Of a stretch of 64,000 bases of DNA, positions 51,203-60,100 are shown piece by piece (the stretch's first letter is position 1; each line of letters begins with the position of its first letter). A program made the translations under genes and the position numbers. The notes beneath the pieces are model-generated. The model did no database searches. It was given only the letters and a program-made list of their open reading frames with translations, and was not told the origin of the DNA. Location: contig SCQU01000010.1 in assembly GCA_004299555.1 (NCBI GenBank), positions 62,001 to 126,000 of the forward strand, read 5' to 3'. The stretch is from Rhodanobacteraceae bacterium (GTDB lineage: Bacteria; Pseudomonadota; Gammaproteobacteria; Xanthomonadales; Rhodanobacteraceae).

Positions 51203-52690
51203 TCATACGGTTTCAAACAGCGCCATGAATCCGAAGTCCATGTGCTGTTGCATGTGGCAGCAGAACACCGCGAGCCCCGGTTGATCGGCGGTGAAATCGA
51301 CTTCGGTGGTCTGGAACGGCGGCACCAGCACCACGTCCTTCAGGACGCCGGCCGTCGCGAAACCATGCACCCGGGTGAGCTCGAGCGTGTGGCGCAGGAA
51401 GTGCAGGGGATGGATGTCGCCGCTGGCGTTGCGCAGGCGCAGGCGATAACGGCGGCCCAGCTTCAGCTTGCACGTGACCGGCATGGAACCCCAATCGTAG
51501 GGCACGCCGTTGATGGCATAAAGGTCGAACCCATGGGCAGCGCTCTGGCGCGCGGTGATCAGCAGGTCGATCACCTCGTCGGGCCGCTCCGGCTTGCGCG
51601 AAGGGTCGGCGAAGAGGCGGTAGTCCCACTGGAAGCGGGGTGGGGCCTGCCAGCCAGGCTTGCCGGTCGCGCCCGCGTATTCGACCACGATGCCCATGCC
51701 GCCTGCGCGGTCCGCATCGGCAAGGTCGCCCAGCACCCACACGCCCGGATGGTCCATTTCGACGATCGCGGAAACGCGCTCGGCGGCACCCAGCCACAGC
51801 ACCGGAACCGTCACCGGACGCGGGACCGGGTTGCCGTCCAGCGCGACCACCTTGAAGCCATGGCCTGGCAGCGCCAGGCTGCGGTTTTCGGTGGCGCTGG
51901 CGTTGACCACGTGCAGCAGGATCCGCTCACCACGCTTGACCCGAATGGGCTCGCCGGATCCAAGTGACTTGCCGTTGATCGCAAACGCGCCATAGGCAAG
52001 TTCGTAGCCTGGGGGCACCTGGCCTGCACCCGGATCGGAGTTGGCGGCGATCGTCACCAGCGGCAGCTCCATGCCGCCCGGTGCCATGAACGGGGTATCG
52101 TCGTCCACGCGCGTGAAGTAGGGCAGGAATTCCTTCAGGGTCAGGAACACCTCGCGGTCGTACGCACCCGGGTCATGTTGCGGTTCAATGAAGACCGGGC
52201 CGGCGAGCCCGGTGTAGAGCCCGCGCGACAGATCGCTGCCGGCGCGCACGAGACTGTGATACATGCGCAGGCCGGAAGGAGTCGGAGTAAACGTTTCGCG
52301 CTTGTGACCGTGCGCGGATACCGGTGGCGTGCGTTCCTCGTCGGCACCATCGACGCTGGCGGGCAGTTGCTGGCCGTGCCAGTTCACCTGTTCGTCATGG
52401 CCGGTGTCGTTGAAGATGTCGATGGTGACGGGCCGACCCTCCTGGAAGCGCAAGAGCGGTCCGGGAAAGTCGCCGTTGTAGAGCGTGGTCGACACGAATT
52501 TTTCGGGCGCCAGCTCCAGCACGCCGGTGGCGATGCGCAGCGTGTAGTCGGCCGTGCCGGGCGCCGGTTGCCGTGACGCCAGGTGCGCGTTGGCCGGAGT
52601 CAAGCCGCTCGCAAGCACTGGTGCTCCCGGCACGAGGCTCGCGGCCAGGGCCGACAGGCTGGCGGTTCTCAGGAAGCTGCGACGGTTCAT
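51203..52690 (-). CDS. Multicopper-oxidase-like protein with a degraded trinuclear copper site
   Basis: This 495-residue three-cupredoxin-domain protein has a Tat signal (MNRRSFLRTASLSALAASLV) and would be exported folded. The four copper motifs are recognisable but each lacks one trinuclear-site histidine: motif I reads N103-W-H105-G instead of HWHG, motif II H145-S-L147 instead of HxH, motif III H427-P-L-H430-F-L432 instead of HPxHxH, and motif IV C477-C478-H479 instead of HCH. The type 1 ligands are kept (H427, C478, H483), with Phe at the axial position as in high-potential laccases. It is thus probably a blue-copper electron carrier or binding protein, not an oxidase. A Fur-like box lies just before its start. 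Confidence 0.85.
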   Translation of the reverse strand: MNRRSFLRTASLSALAASLVPGAPVLASGLTPANAHLASRQPAPGTADYTLRIATGVLELAPEKFVSTTLYNGDFPGPLLRFQEGRPVTIDIFNDTGHDEQVNWHGQQLPASVDGADEERTPPVSAHGHKRETFTPTPSGLRMYHSLVRAGSDLSRGLYTGLAGPVFIEPQHDPGAYDREVFLTLKEFLPYFTRVDDDTPFMAPGGMELPLVTIAANSDPGAGQVPPGYELAYGAFAINGKSLGSGEPIRVKRGERILLHVVNASATENRSLALPGHGFKVVALDGNPVPRPVTVPVLWLGAAERVSAIVEMDHPGVWVLGDLADADRAGGMGIVVEYAGATGKPGWQAPPRFQWDYRLFADPSRKPERPDEVIDLLITARQSAAHGFDLYAINGVPYDWGSMPVTCKLKLGRRYRLRLRNASGDIHPLHFLRHTLELTRVHGFATAGVLKDVVLVPPFQTTEVDFTADQPGLAVFCCHMQQHMDFGFMALFETV

Positions 52691-52702
52691 GGGGCCTCAC
52701 AC

Positions 52703-52726
52703 GCGAATGCAAATGCAAATGATAGC
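52703..52726. promoter_or_regulatory. Fur-like box before the copper-protein gene
   Basis: On the minus strand this reads as repeated hexamers, ATTTGC-ATTTGC-ATTCGC preceded by TATC, which matches the array form of the Fur box (compare pseudomonad GCAAATGATAATC-type sites). It stands 13-36 bases before the ATG at 52690, in AT-rich sequence unlike its surroundings, so a bound repressor would block transcription or initiation. Confidence 0.55.
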
Positions 52727-52785
52727 TGGTTGCGTATGAAACCTGCATCGGCCCCGGCGCAAGACCAGGAGCGCCTGCCATGGCA

Positions 52786-53511
52786 TCAGTTTCGATGGGC
52801 AGCGCTGCGATCGCGATGCGCGCCGTACAGCCGGTCCAGTCCACCGGCGAGCCGCTTGAAGAACCGCGTCGCGTTGCCGCGCCGGGTCTTGCGCAGCTTT
52901 TCTTCCTCGCTGGTCAACCAGGCGACCTTGATGACGCGCCGTTCTCCCTCGGCGGGCAGGAAGCCATGGAAGGAGTTGTCGGCACGCTTGAAGAGCACGA
53001 ATTCGCCGTAGACCGGTTGCACTTCCGGCGCGACCGTCGCGTCGATGTCATCGATCTTTGCAAGGAACCGCAGGCAACCGCCGCCGGTGTCGCGCCACTC
53101 GGTGTTGAAATACACCAGCCCGGTGGCGACCGTACACTTGCTGTCGGTGTGGATGGTGCCGTGACGCTTGCTGAGGTGGCGGCAAATCGAGACCATCGTC
53201 GGAAATTGGCCAAGGTTGGCGATGCCGAGCTTGCCGCCGACGGCATTCGCGAATGCGGGTGAGGCCATGGTCTCGACCAGCGTGCGGATCGAGGGGCCGC
53301 ACTCCTTTTCGTTGTAGGGGAAAAATCCTGCCCCGGAGTACTTCGGGAAGTCGCGATCGAAATCGGCCCGTGCCGATTCCGGAAGCTGCCCGTGCGCGGC
53401 GAGAAACGGAAACGGCTCGAGCCGGATCAGCGTATCCGGACGATCGAGGCGGGCGGGATCGAGCAGCGGCAGTGCGGGCGTTGTGGGACTGGTGGCGGCA
53501 AGGGCGATCAT
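52786..53511 (-). CDS. 2-oxoglutarate/Fe(II)-dependent oxygenase (prolyl-4-hydroxylase-like)
   Basis: The 241-residue product has the HxD...H iron triad of 2OG oxygenases: HTDSK in RHGTIHTDSKCTVATGLVYF and the distal His in ADNSFHGFLPAEG, followed by the 2OG-binding Arg in ERRVIKVAWL. A C-terminal Arg/Lys-rich helix ends the protein. The substrate is unknown. It lies 95 bases upstream of the copper-protein gene on the same strand, with the Fur-like box between them, and downstream of norB. Confidence 0.8.
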   Translation of the reverse strand: MIALAATSPTTPALPLLDPARLDRPDTLIRLEPFPFLAAHGQLPESARADFDRDFPKYSGAGFFPYNEKECGPSIRTLVETMASPAFANAVGGKLGIANLGQFPTMVSICRHLSKRHGTIHTDSKCTVATGLVYFNTEWRDTGGGCLRFLAKIDDIDATVAPEVQPVYGEFVLFKRADNSFHGFLPAEGERRVIKVAWLTSEEEKLRKTRRGNATRFFKRLAGGLDRLYGAHRDRSAAHRN

Positions 53512-53722
53512 GGGAGCGTGGCCGGCGGGTTGTGGGTCATTTGAGCGGCGCGTTCACGGCTTCAGGGTGGATACGTGCGCGGCGATGGTGGCGATGCCGG
53601 TGCCAGCAAGGTTCTCTGCCAGCGGCGGCATGATGGTATACCGGCTATGGTTACGAAGGGTCTTGAGCCGGCCGTTTGGGTATTGCCCGTTCTGGCCGGC
53701 CAGGCTGCCGAATGCGCAGGTG

Positions 53723-55447
53723 TCACGCGGCAGGTTCCCCGAGGAGGTCCATGTCATCACGGGACTCGTCTGCAGCCACGGCACGCTTGCGCGCCTGCAT
53801 GGACGTCAGGAACCGCGAGATGAACAGCAACGTGGCGACGAACAAACCGGCATAGCCTATCGCGGCCAAGGTGTAGGGCAGGGTGGGATGGCCGCTGCGC
53901 ACGATCGCCAGATTGAAGGCAAGCAGGCTTACCGTGATGATCCCGCCGAAGAACCACAGTACGAGCAGCCACAGACCTACTTCAAAGCCCGACAGGTAAC
54001 GGCCCCAGCCCACGGCCGGACGGGCGCCAATCGCAGCCGCGGCATGGCCGTCGGGCCGCTCGCGCGCGAGACCGGCCGATGGCCTGCGGTAACCCATCGT
54101 GAGCAGGTCATAGACCGTCAGGCCCGCACCTATCAGCAACACGCAACCGAACACCAACAACGCAACGCGGTATCCGCCCATTGCCGGGTCGATGCGGCCG
54201 CCGAACCAATCCAGTCCCAGCGTACGGTAGTTGAACACCTCCACGGTGCCGCCCATGTCAAAGGCGAACGCCATGCCCAGGACGCCAACCAGCACCAGCC
54301 AGAACGCCAGCTGGCCAAGGCGCTCGTCAAAGCCCTTGATGCCGCGCATGAGTGGTACCGCATAGTAAGCCACCGCAATGCCGAGCAGGCCGAAGGTGCC
54401 AAACAGCGCCAGGTGGGCGTGCCCCGCCGTGATCCAGGTCCCGTGCGACCAGACGTTGGTGCGGGCGAAGGTCATGCTGAAGCCAAGGATGCCGGCGCCG
54501 ACCTGTTCCAGAAGCACCGAACCGAGCAGGAAATAAAAAGCCGGGGTGTTTTCCAGTGGCTTGCGGTTTTGGTGCGCATCCAGGTAGATGTGCCAGAAGC
54601 AGAACACCAGCGGCAGCGGCTCAAAGGCGCTGAACAACGAGCCCCAGAACTGCCAGAAGGCCGGCGTCCCGATCCAGAAGTAATGGTGGGCATTGCCGAT
54701 CATGCCGGACAGCCAGACCATGGCCACGCCCCAGAACACGGCATAGCCGACGCTCTTGATCTTGGCGTGGAACATCAGCACGATCAGGTAACCCACGAGG
54801 CTGATGTGGATGATTTCCCAGATCCCCTCGACCCAGTAATGGACGACATACCAGCGGAAGTACTCGCTGAGGTCCAGGCGCGCAACGAAGAACATTGCGA
54901 ACACCCACACCCCGGTAAGGCCAAGGACGCCAAGTACCAGGCCCCAGTGGATCTCGTTCCACTCGCGCCGGGGCGGGAAAATGCGCAGCACGATGTAGCT
55001 GAGGATGCCAAAGCCGATCAGGAGCGCCACCTGGACGGCGCGCCCTTCTTCCAGATACTCGCGACCCTGCTGGAACCACGGCTGCCCCAGCCACCAGCCG
55101 GCAATGCCGAAGCGGGCCAGATATTGCGTGCATACGTTCGCGATCACGATCACCAACAAGGCATAAAAAAGGAATTTGATCAGCCACGGGTGGGCAAAAT
55201 CGCGCTTGGACAGCAGCGGAGCGACGAATACGATCGCCCCGATGAAGCCGCACAGGATCCAGTCGATGGCAAGATCGAGGTGGTCGGCGCGCACGATGTT
55301 GAAGTTGAGCACGCCTTGCAGGAACAGCGGGTCGTTTTCTTGCAGCGCCAGGATCAGCCCAAGCGCAACCTGGACGATGAACAACACCAGCATCAGCATG
55401 AAAAACCGCATGGACAGACGCTGGGTTTGATACTGGAGAGCCTTCAT
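53723..55447 (-). CDS. norB: Nitric oxide reductase catalytic subunit NorB-like (long form)
   Basis: This haem-copper-superfamily protein of 574 residues would reduce NO to N2O. Ligands of the NorB type are present: the helix-II haem b histidine in RADHLDLAIDWILCGFIGA, the FeB histidines in VVHYWVEGIWEII and GNAHHYFWIG, the glutamates in VEGIWE and FSAFEPLPL, and the haem b/b3 histidines in ITAGHAHLALFG. It is about 100 residues longer than usual cNOR NorB (about 450-475), with extra hydrophobic segments and a charged tail at the C-terminus. It starts within the stop of the di-haem subunit gene. norD and norQ are absent here, so it may belong to one of the less-studied NOR families. Confidence 0.88.
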   Translation of the reverse strand: MKALQYQTQRLSMRFFMLMLVLFIVQVALGLILALQENDPLFLQGVLNFNIVRADHLDLAIDWILCGFIGAIVFVAPLLSKRDFAHPWLIKFLFYALLVIVIANVCTQYLARFGIAGWWLGQPWFQQGREYLEEGRAVQVALLIGFGILSYIVLRIFPPRREWNEIHWGLVLGVLGLTGVWVFAMFFVARLDLSEYFRWYVVHYWVEGIWEIIHISLVGYLIVLMFHAKIKSVGYAVFWGVAMVWLSGMIGNAHHYFWIGTPAFWQFWGSLFSAFEPLPLVFCFWHIYLDAHQNRKPLENTPAFYFLLGSVLLEQVGAGILGFSMTFARTNVWSHGTWITAGHAHLALFGTFGLLGIAVAYYAVPLMRGIKGFDERLGQLAFWLVLVGVLGMAFAFDMGGTVEVFNYRTLGLDWFGGRIDPAMGGYRVALLVFGCVLLIGAGLTVYDLLTMGYRRPSAGLARERPDGHAAAAIGARPAVGWGRYLSGFEVGLWLLVLWFFGGIITVSLLAFNLAIVRSGHPTLPYTLAAIGYAGLFVATLLFISRFLTSMQARKRAVAADESRDDMDLLGEPAA

Positions 55448-56424
55448 TATTTGTTCCCCTTGAGCGTCTTGATGTAGGCAACGATGGCGTCAACCTGCTG
55501 CTTGCTCAGGACGCTCCCAAAGTTGGCGGGCATGATGTTGGGCTGGAAACCGGTTGGGATCTGGGCATTGGGATCAAGGATCGACCGGGCCAGGTAGGCG
55601 TCATTGGCGGTCACGGTACTGCCGTCGGTCAACTTGACCTGCGAGTTGTAGAGACCGCCCCAACCCGGACCCACCTTCGTCGACTGGTCGGTGGCATGAC
55701 AGGCGGTACAGCCGTCTTCCTGCACGAGCTTTGCACCCAGTACCGCCGGGTCGCTGGCAGGCTGCGCGGAGGCAGCCGCGGCAGGCGGGGCACCAGCCGG
55801 TGCATGGACCGCAGTGGCGGCGTGTGCGGACCTGTCGGCCAGCAGGGCAGCCCCATTGGTTTCGGGCTTGGGCGGCCAGCCTTCGGTGTTCATGTCCGAG
55901 GTGTATTTGAGAAACGCGATCAACTTGCCAATGTCCGGGCCGGAGAACGTCAGGTTCGGCATGTAGGTGCCGTGACCGCCCTGTTGCCGGATCCGTTGTG
56001 CGGCACCCGGGAACTGCTTGAGGTAGGCCTGCATCGTGTCGATGTCGGTGGTCTTGAGCTGGGCCGGATCGTGCAGGTGGATTGCAACCACCGTCTGGGT
56101 GGGCCAGCTGCCCGGTGAGCCGAGGAACGCGGCCAGCCATGCGGGGCCAACCTGCTGGTATTCCTTGGTCAGATCCGGCGCGAAGTAGGCGCCGTTGCCA
56201 ACGATGGTGTGGCAGTCCATGCAGTTGTAGGCCTGGAACACCCGCTTGCCCTGGACGGCGTTGTACGGGCCGTAGGTCACGACCTCCGGTGTGACCTGGA
56301 CGCGCGAGTCCACGAACGAGAATGCGGACAGCACGAAGAAGACGAGCGCCATCAGACCGAAGGCCAACAACGCGATGCGGCGTTTTTTCCCCTCTTCACA
56401 GGGTTTGCCTGGGGCGCAACTCAT
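55447..56424 (-). CDS. norC: Di-haem NorC-like cytochrome c fusion subunit
   Basis: The 325-residue protein has one N-terminal membrane anchor (about 16-38), then a NorC-like cytochrome c domain with haem motif C68-M-D-C71-H72 and GNGAYFAPDLTKEYQQVGPAW. After a Pro/Ala-rich linker (about 203-228) comes a second cytochrome c domain with C239-T-A-C242-H243, VGPGWGGLYN and the axial methionine region IMPANFGSVLSKQQVDAIVAYI, resembling the cytochrome domain of caa3-type oxidase subunit II. Usual NorC has only the first domain (about 150 residues). It is flanked by a small membrane-protein gene (four-base overlap) and norB. The extra haem would extend the electron-input chain. Confidence 0.88.
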   Translation of the reverse strand: MSCAPGKPCEEGKKRRIALLAFGLMALVFFVLSAFSFVDSRVQVTPEVVTYGPYNAVQGKRVFQAYNCMDCHTIVGNGAYFAPDLTKEYQQVGPAWLAAFLGSPGSWPTQTVVAIHLHDPAQLKTTDIDTMQAYLKQFPGAAQRIRQQGGHGTYMPNLTFSGPDIGKLIAFLKYTSDMNTEGWPPKPETNGAALLADRSAHAATAVHAPAGAPPAAAASAQPASDPAVLGAKLVQEDGCTACHATDQSTKVGPGWGGLYNSQVKLTDGSTVTANDAYLARSILDPNAQIPTGFQPNIMPANFGSVLSKQQVDAIVAYIKTLKGNK

Positions 56425-56690
56425 GACCGGTTCTCCGTGTCGGCGCCGCCCTTGGCGGCCTCGCGTGCCTCGGCATGATCAAGCGCGTCATGCTCGAACA
56501 AGGTGTGCAGCGCACCCAGGAACGCGTAGAAAACGTAGCCCGCCAGGATGGCGCCGATGATGACGTACACGATCCACAGCGCCCGCGAGTCGGCCCAATA
56601 TTCAAAGTGGGCCCAAAACGGCCACGACAACAGCAGCGCCGCCACGGTTGTCACGGCGGTGAGCACCAGGTCAATGGCGCGATGCCTCAT
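56421..56690 (-). CDS. Small two-helix membrane protein of the NO reductase operon
   Basis: This 89-residue protein has two hydrophobic segments (about 8-26 and 39-62) and a charged C-terminal tail. It overlaps the di-haem cytochrome gene by four bases and is the first gene of the operon, so it is probably a small accessory or assembly subunit of the NO reductase. No family was recognised; it is not obviously NorE. Confidence 0.7.
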   Translation of the reverse strand: MRHRAIDLVLTAVTTVAALLLSWPFWAHFEYWADSRALWIVYVIIGAILAGYVFYAFLGALHTLFEHDALDHAEAREAAKGGADTENRS

Positions 56691-57116
56691 GTTGAACCCT
56701 CCCGCAAATAGGAATGCCGTGCGTTCGACCAGGCCGCGGCGTACGCGTACGCGCCGATTCCCTGCAGCCGAGCCGGAGAAACTTCAGCTTTCATCCCCTG
56801 ACCGCCCAAGAAACACGAAGTCGATATCGCAAGCCCGCGAAGGGTGCGCGGTTTCGCGACCGTGCTCCTTGACGGCGGTCAAAAAATTCCTGTCGCTTTG
56901 CATTCGTCAAGCGCCCGACGCTCTCGGGTGCTGGCTTCGGGCGTGCGCGTGCATGCACCGCGGGGTCGCCAAGATGGTCGACGGTGGCCGCGGCCAGCAG
57001 CCGGGACGGATTGGGGCGTTCTCGCCGCCCGGCAGCGCGGACTGGCCGGCGGAACGTAGCGCGATCGTGGTGCCCTTGAAGCCCGCCGAAGGCGCGATCC
57101 GGTCCCCGGGGAGCGC
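56691..57116. other. Intergenic region upstream of the NO reductase operon
   Basis: No gene is supported. It holds a perfect FNR/DNR-type box at 56869-56882 (listed separately). The GC-rich part near the RND gene end shows no clear terminator. Confidence 0.5.
56869..56882 (-). promoter_or_regulatory. FNR/DNR-type box TTGAC-GGCG-GTCAA upstream of the NO reductase operon
   Basis: A perfect TTGAC-N4-GTCAA palindrome lies about 180-190 bases before the first gene of the operon. On the minus strand GATATC at 56828-56823 could be a -10, putting the box near -60, a class I position. NO reductase operons in other bacteria are commonly driven by FNR, DNR or NnrR through such sites. Confidence 0.6.
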
Positions 57117-60100
57117 TCAGTCCGGGGAGCTTTGATGGATCATGCGGTCGGCCGCGGGACGACGCCGTATCCAGGCGTAGTACAGCAGCGGGATCACAAA
57201 CAGCGTGAGTACGGTCGATGCGAAGGTACCGAAGATCAGTGAGATCGCCAGACCGCCGAACACCGGATCACCGACCATCACGAACGACGCCGACATGATC
57301 GCAAGCGCGGTGAGCACGATGGGCCGGGCGCGCACGGCGCCGGCCTGTACCACCGCATCGCGCAGCGCGTTGCCGTGATGGTGATAGTCGAGGATGAAGT
57401 CGATCAGCAGCAGCGAGTTGCGCACCACGATGCCCGCGAGCGCGATCACGCCGATCATCGAGGTGGCGGTGAAGGGCTGGTGCAGCAGCCAGTGCCCCGG
57501 GAACACCCCGATCAGGGTCAGCGGGATGCCGCCCATCACGATCAGTGGCAGCAGGAAGGACTGGTAGTACGCGGCCAGCAGCAGGTAGATCAGCAGCAGC
57601 GCCACGATGAAGGCCGAGCCAAGGTCGCGGAACACATCGAGCGTCAACCGCATCTCGCCGCCCCAGAAGAGCTGGTAACGGCTGGTGTCGTCGGGACGCT
57701 TGTCGGTGAAGCCGAGGTTGTCGGCGGTGAGGCGCTGGCCATTGGCAAGCCGCATGCCGTTCAGTGATTTCTGCAGCGTCACCACCGCGCTCACCGGGCT
57801 GCCGCGCAGCATGTCGCCCGACACGTAGACGACCGGATGCTGATCCTTGGTGTAGATGGGCTTTGTGACGAGACCCGGTTCGACCGTCACCACGTTGCCA
57901 AGCGGTACGCTTGCCCCGCTTGGCGATTGCACGCGCAGGCCGAGCAGCTGGTCCAGGGTGGCGCGCTGTGCCTCCGGCAGCCGGATCCGGATGTCGATTG
58001 GCGCGCGTGCCGTGGAATCGTGGAGCAGGCCGACGGTACGACCTGCCATGTAGGTGTGGACCGTCCGGGCAATGCCGGCCGCGTCCAGTCCGAGCATCGC
58101 CGCTTTTTGCCGGTTGACGACGATGCGATACTCCGGTGCGTCCGCGGTAACGCTGGTGTCCTGGTTCGCGAGGCCCCAGACGTGGTCGAAGCGTTGTTCC
58201 ACCTTGCCGGCGAGCTGGCGCAAGGTGGCGTAGTCGGGTCCGTAGAGCTGCGCCAGCACCTGCGCGCGGACCGGCGGGCCGGGCGGGGTCTCGAAGATCT
58301 TGATGCGCGCCGCGGGCCACGCATGGCGTGCCGGCGCCAGCGCGGCCTCGAGTTCCTGGGCGATCGCGTGCGAACCGGCCGGACGATCGCCCTTGGCGAC
58401 GAGGTTGACGCGGATCTGGGCGTAGGCCGCGCCGCCGTTCATCGCATCGCCGCGGACCAGGGCCGCGAAATCGGGCGGCGCCGACTGGCCAAGATAGGCT
58501 TCGAAGCTCGTGACGTAGCGGGTCCTGGCGAGTACCGCAGCGACGCCATGCACGACCGCGCTGGTGCCCGCTGCCGGGGTTCCCGCCGGCGTCTTTATTT
58601 CGAGCAGCAGGGTGTTGTCGTTGTCATCCGGCAGCATCTTCAGGCCCACACCGAACGCGCTGAGCGGACCATTCGGTCCGCCCGGGCGGATGTATTGCCA
58701 CAGGGGCTGGAGCATCGCGGCCAGCAGCAGGAACACGATGCCGCCCACGAAGAGGTAGCGCGCGCGGCGCGAGGCCATCAGCGGGCGCATCAGCTTGAGG
58801 TACAGGCGCCGCAGCCAGTCGCCCGTTTCACCGCCGCGTTCCTCGAGCGCTGGGCGGCGCGCCGCGGTCAGGACGCGGGCGGCCTTGCCGCGCAGCCAGC
58901 GCCACGCGATCCACGGCACGACGATATAGGCGGTCGCGAGCGAGACGATCATCGCGGTCGGTGCGTTGATCGGGATCGGACGCATGAACGGGCCCATCAT
59001 GCCCGTCACGAAGGCCATTGGAACAAAGGCCAGGATCACCGCGATGGTGGCGATGTTGGTCGGCCGGCCAATCTCGTTGGTGGCCTGCATGATGCGTTGA
59101 TCGAAGCGCGCCCGGCCGCGCTCGTGCAGGTGGCGGTGGATGTTCTCGATCACCACGATGGCGTCGTCCACCAGCAGACCCAGCGACAGGATCAGGGCAA
59201 ACAGCGTGATGCGGTTGATGGTCTGGCCGGCCACCCAATCCACGCCCAGCACGACGGCCAGCACCAGCGGCACCGTCAGGGTTACGATCGCGGCCTCGCG
59301 CCAGCCGAGGAACAGCAGCAGGATGATCGCCACCGAGATCACCGCGATGCCCAGGTGCTCGATCAGGGTGTTGACCGCTTCGTTGGCCTTGTGGCCATAG
59401 TTGCGGGTCACCTCGACAGTCACGCCCTGCGGAATCGCCGTGTGTTCGAGTTCGGCGAGGCGCGTGAGGACGGCATTTGCCACGGTGACATTATTGGTGC
59501 CGGCGCGCTTGGTGATAGCGATGGTGACCGCCCGCGCCGCGTCGGGTGATGGTGTCCGTGCAGCGGCCGGCCCGTAGCCGATGAAGCCGTACTCGCGGGG
59601 CTCCACGGGGCCTTCCTCGACGCGGGCGACGTCGCGCAGGAACACGGGCTTGCCATCGCGGGTCCCGACGATCAGGGCACCAATCGCGGCTGCGTCGCCA
59701 AGTTCGCCGCTGACGCGCACGGCAGTTTCCCGGTTGCCGGAGACCAGGTGGCTCGCGGGCAGGGTGAGGTTCGATGCCGCGAGTGCCCGTTCCAGTTGCG
59801 CTGGCGAGAGGCCGGCACGGGCCAGCCGTCCGGGGTCGAGCCAGACCGTGACCGCGATCGGCGAGGATCCGTAGATGCGGGTATCGCCCACGTCACGCAC
59901 GTTGCGCAGGCTGTCCATGACGTGCAGCGAGAGGCGCCGCAACGCTGCCGGGTCCAACGTCCCGGAGCTCAAGGCAAGCGTAAGCACCGGCACGTCGTCG
60001 ATGCTGGTCGACTGGATCAGCGGCTGCGAGACCCCGGGCGGGATGCGGTCGAGGTTGCGGAAGATCTGGTCGTAGACCTTGACCAGGCTGGTCTGCTCGT

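Noticed and set aside
51203-52690. Assignment of the copper protein as nitrite reductase NirK or an active laccase
   Set aside because: It has three laccase-type domains with the type 1 site in the last one, not the NirK arrangement, and half of the trinuclear histidines are missing.
53483-55477. Plus-strand open frame of 664 codons antisense to norB
   Set aside because: Antisense shadow of norB, with charged low-complexity translation and no family motifs.
57837-59549. Plus-strand open frame of 570 codons antisense to the RND permease gene
   Set aside because: Shadow of the permease; the opposite strand has clear AcrB-family motifs.
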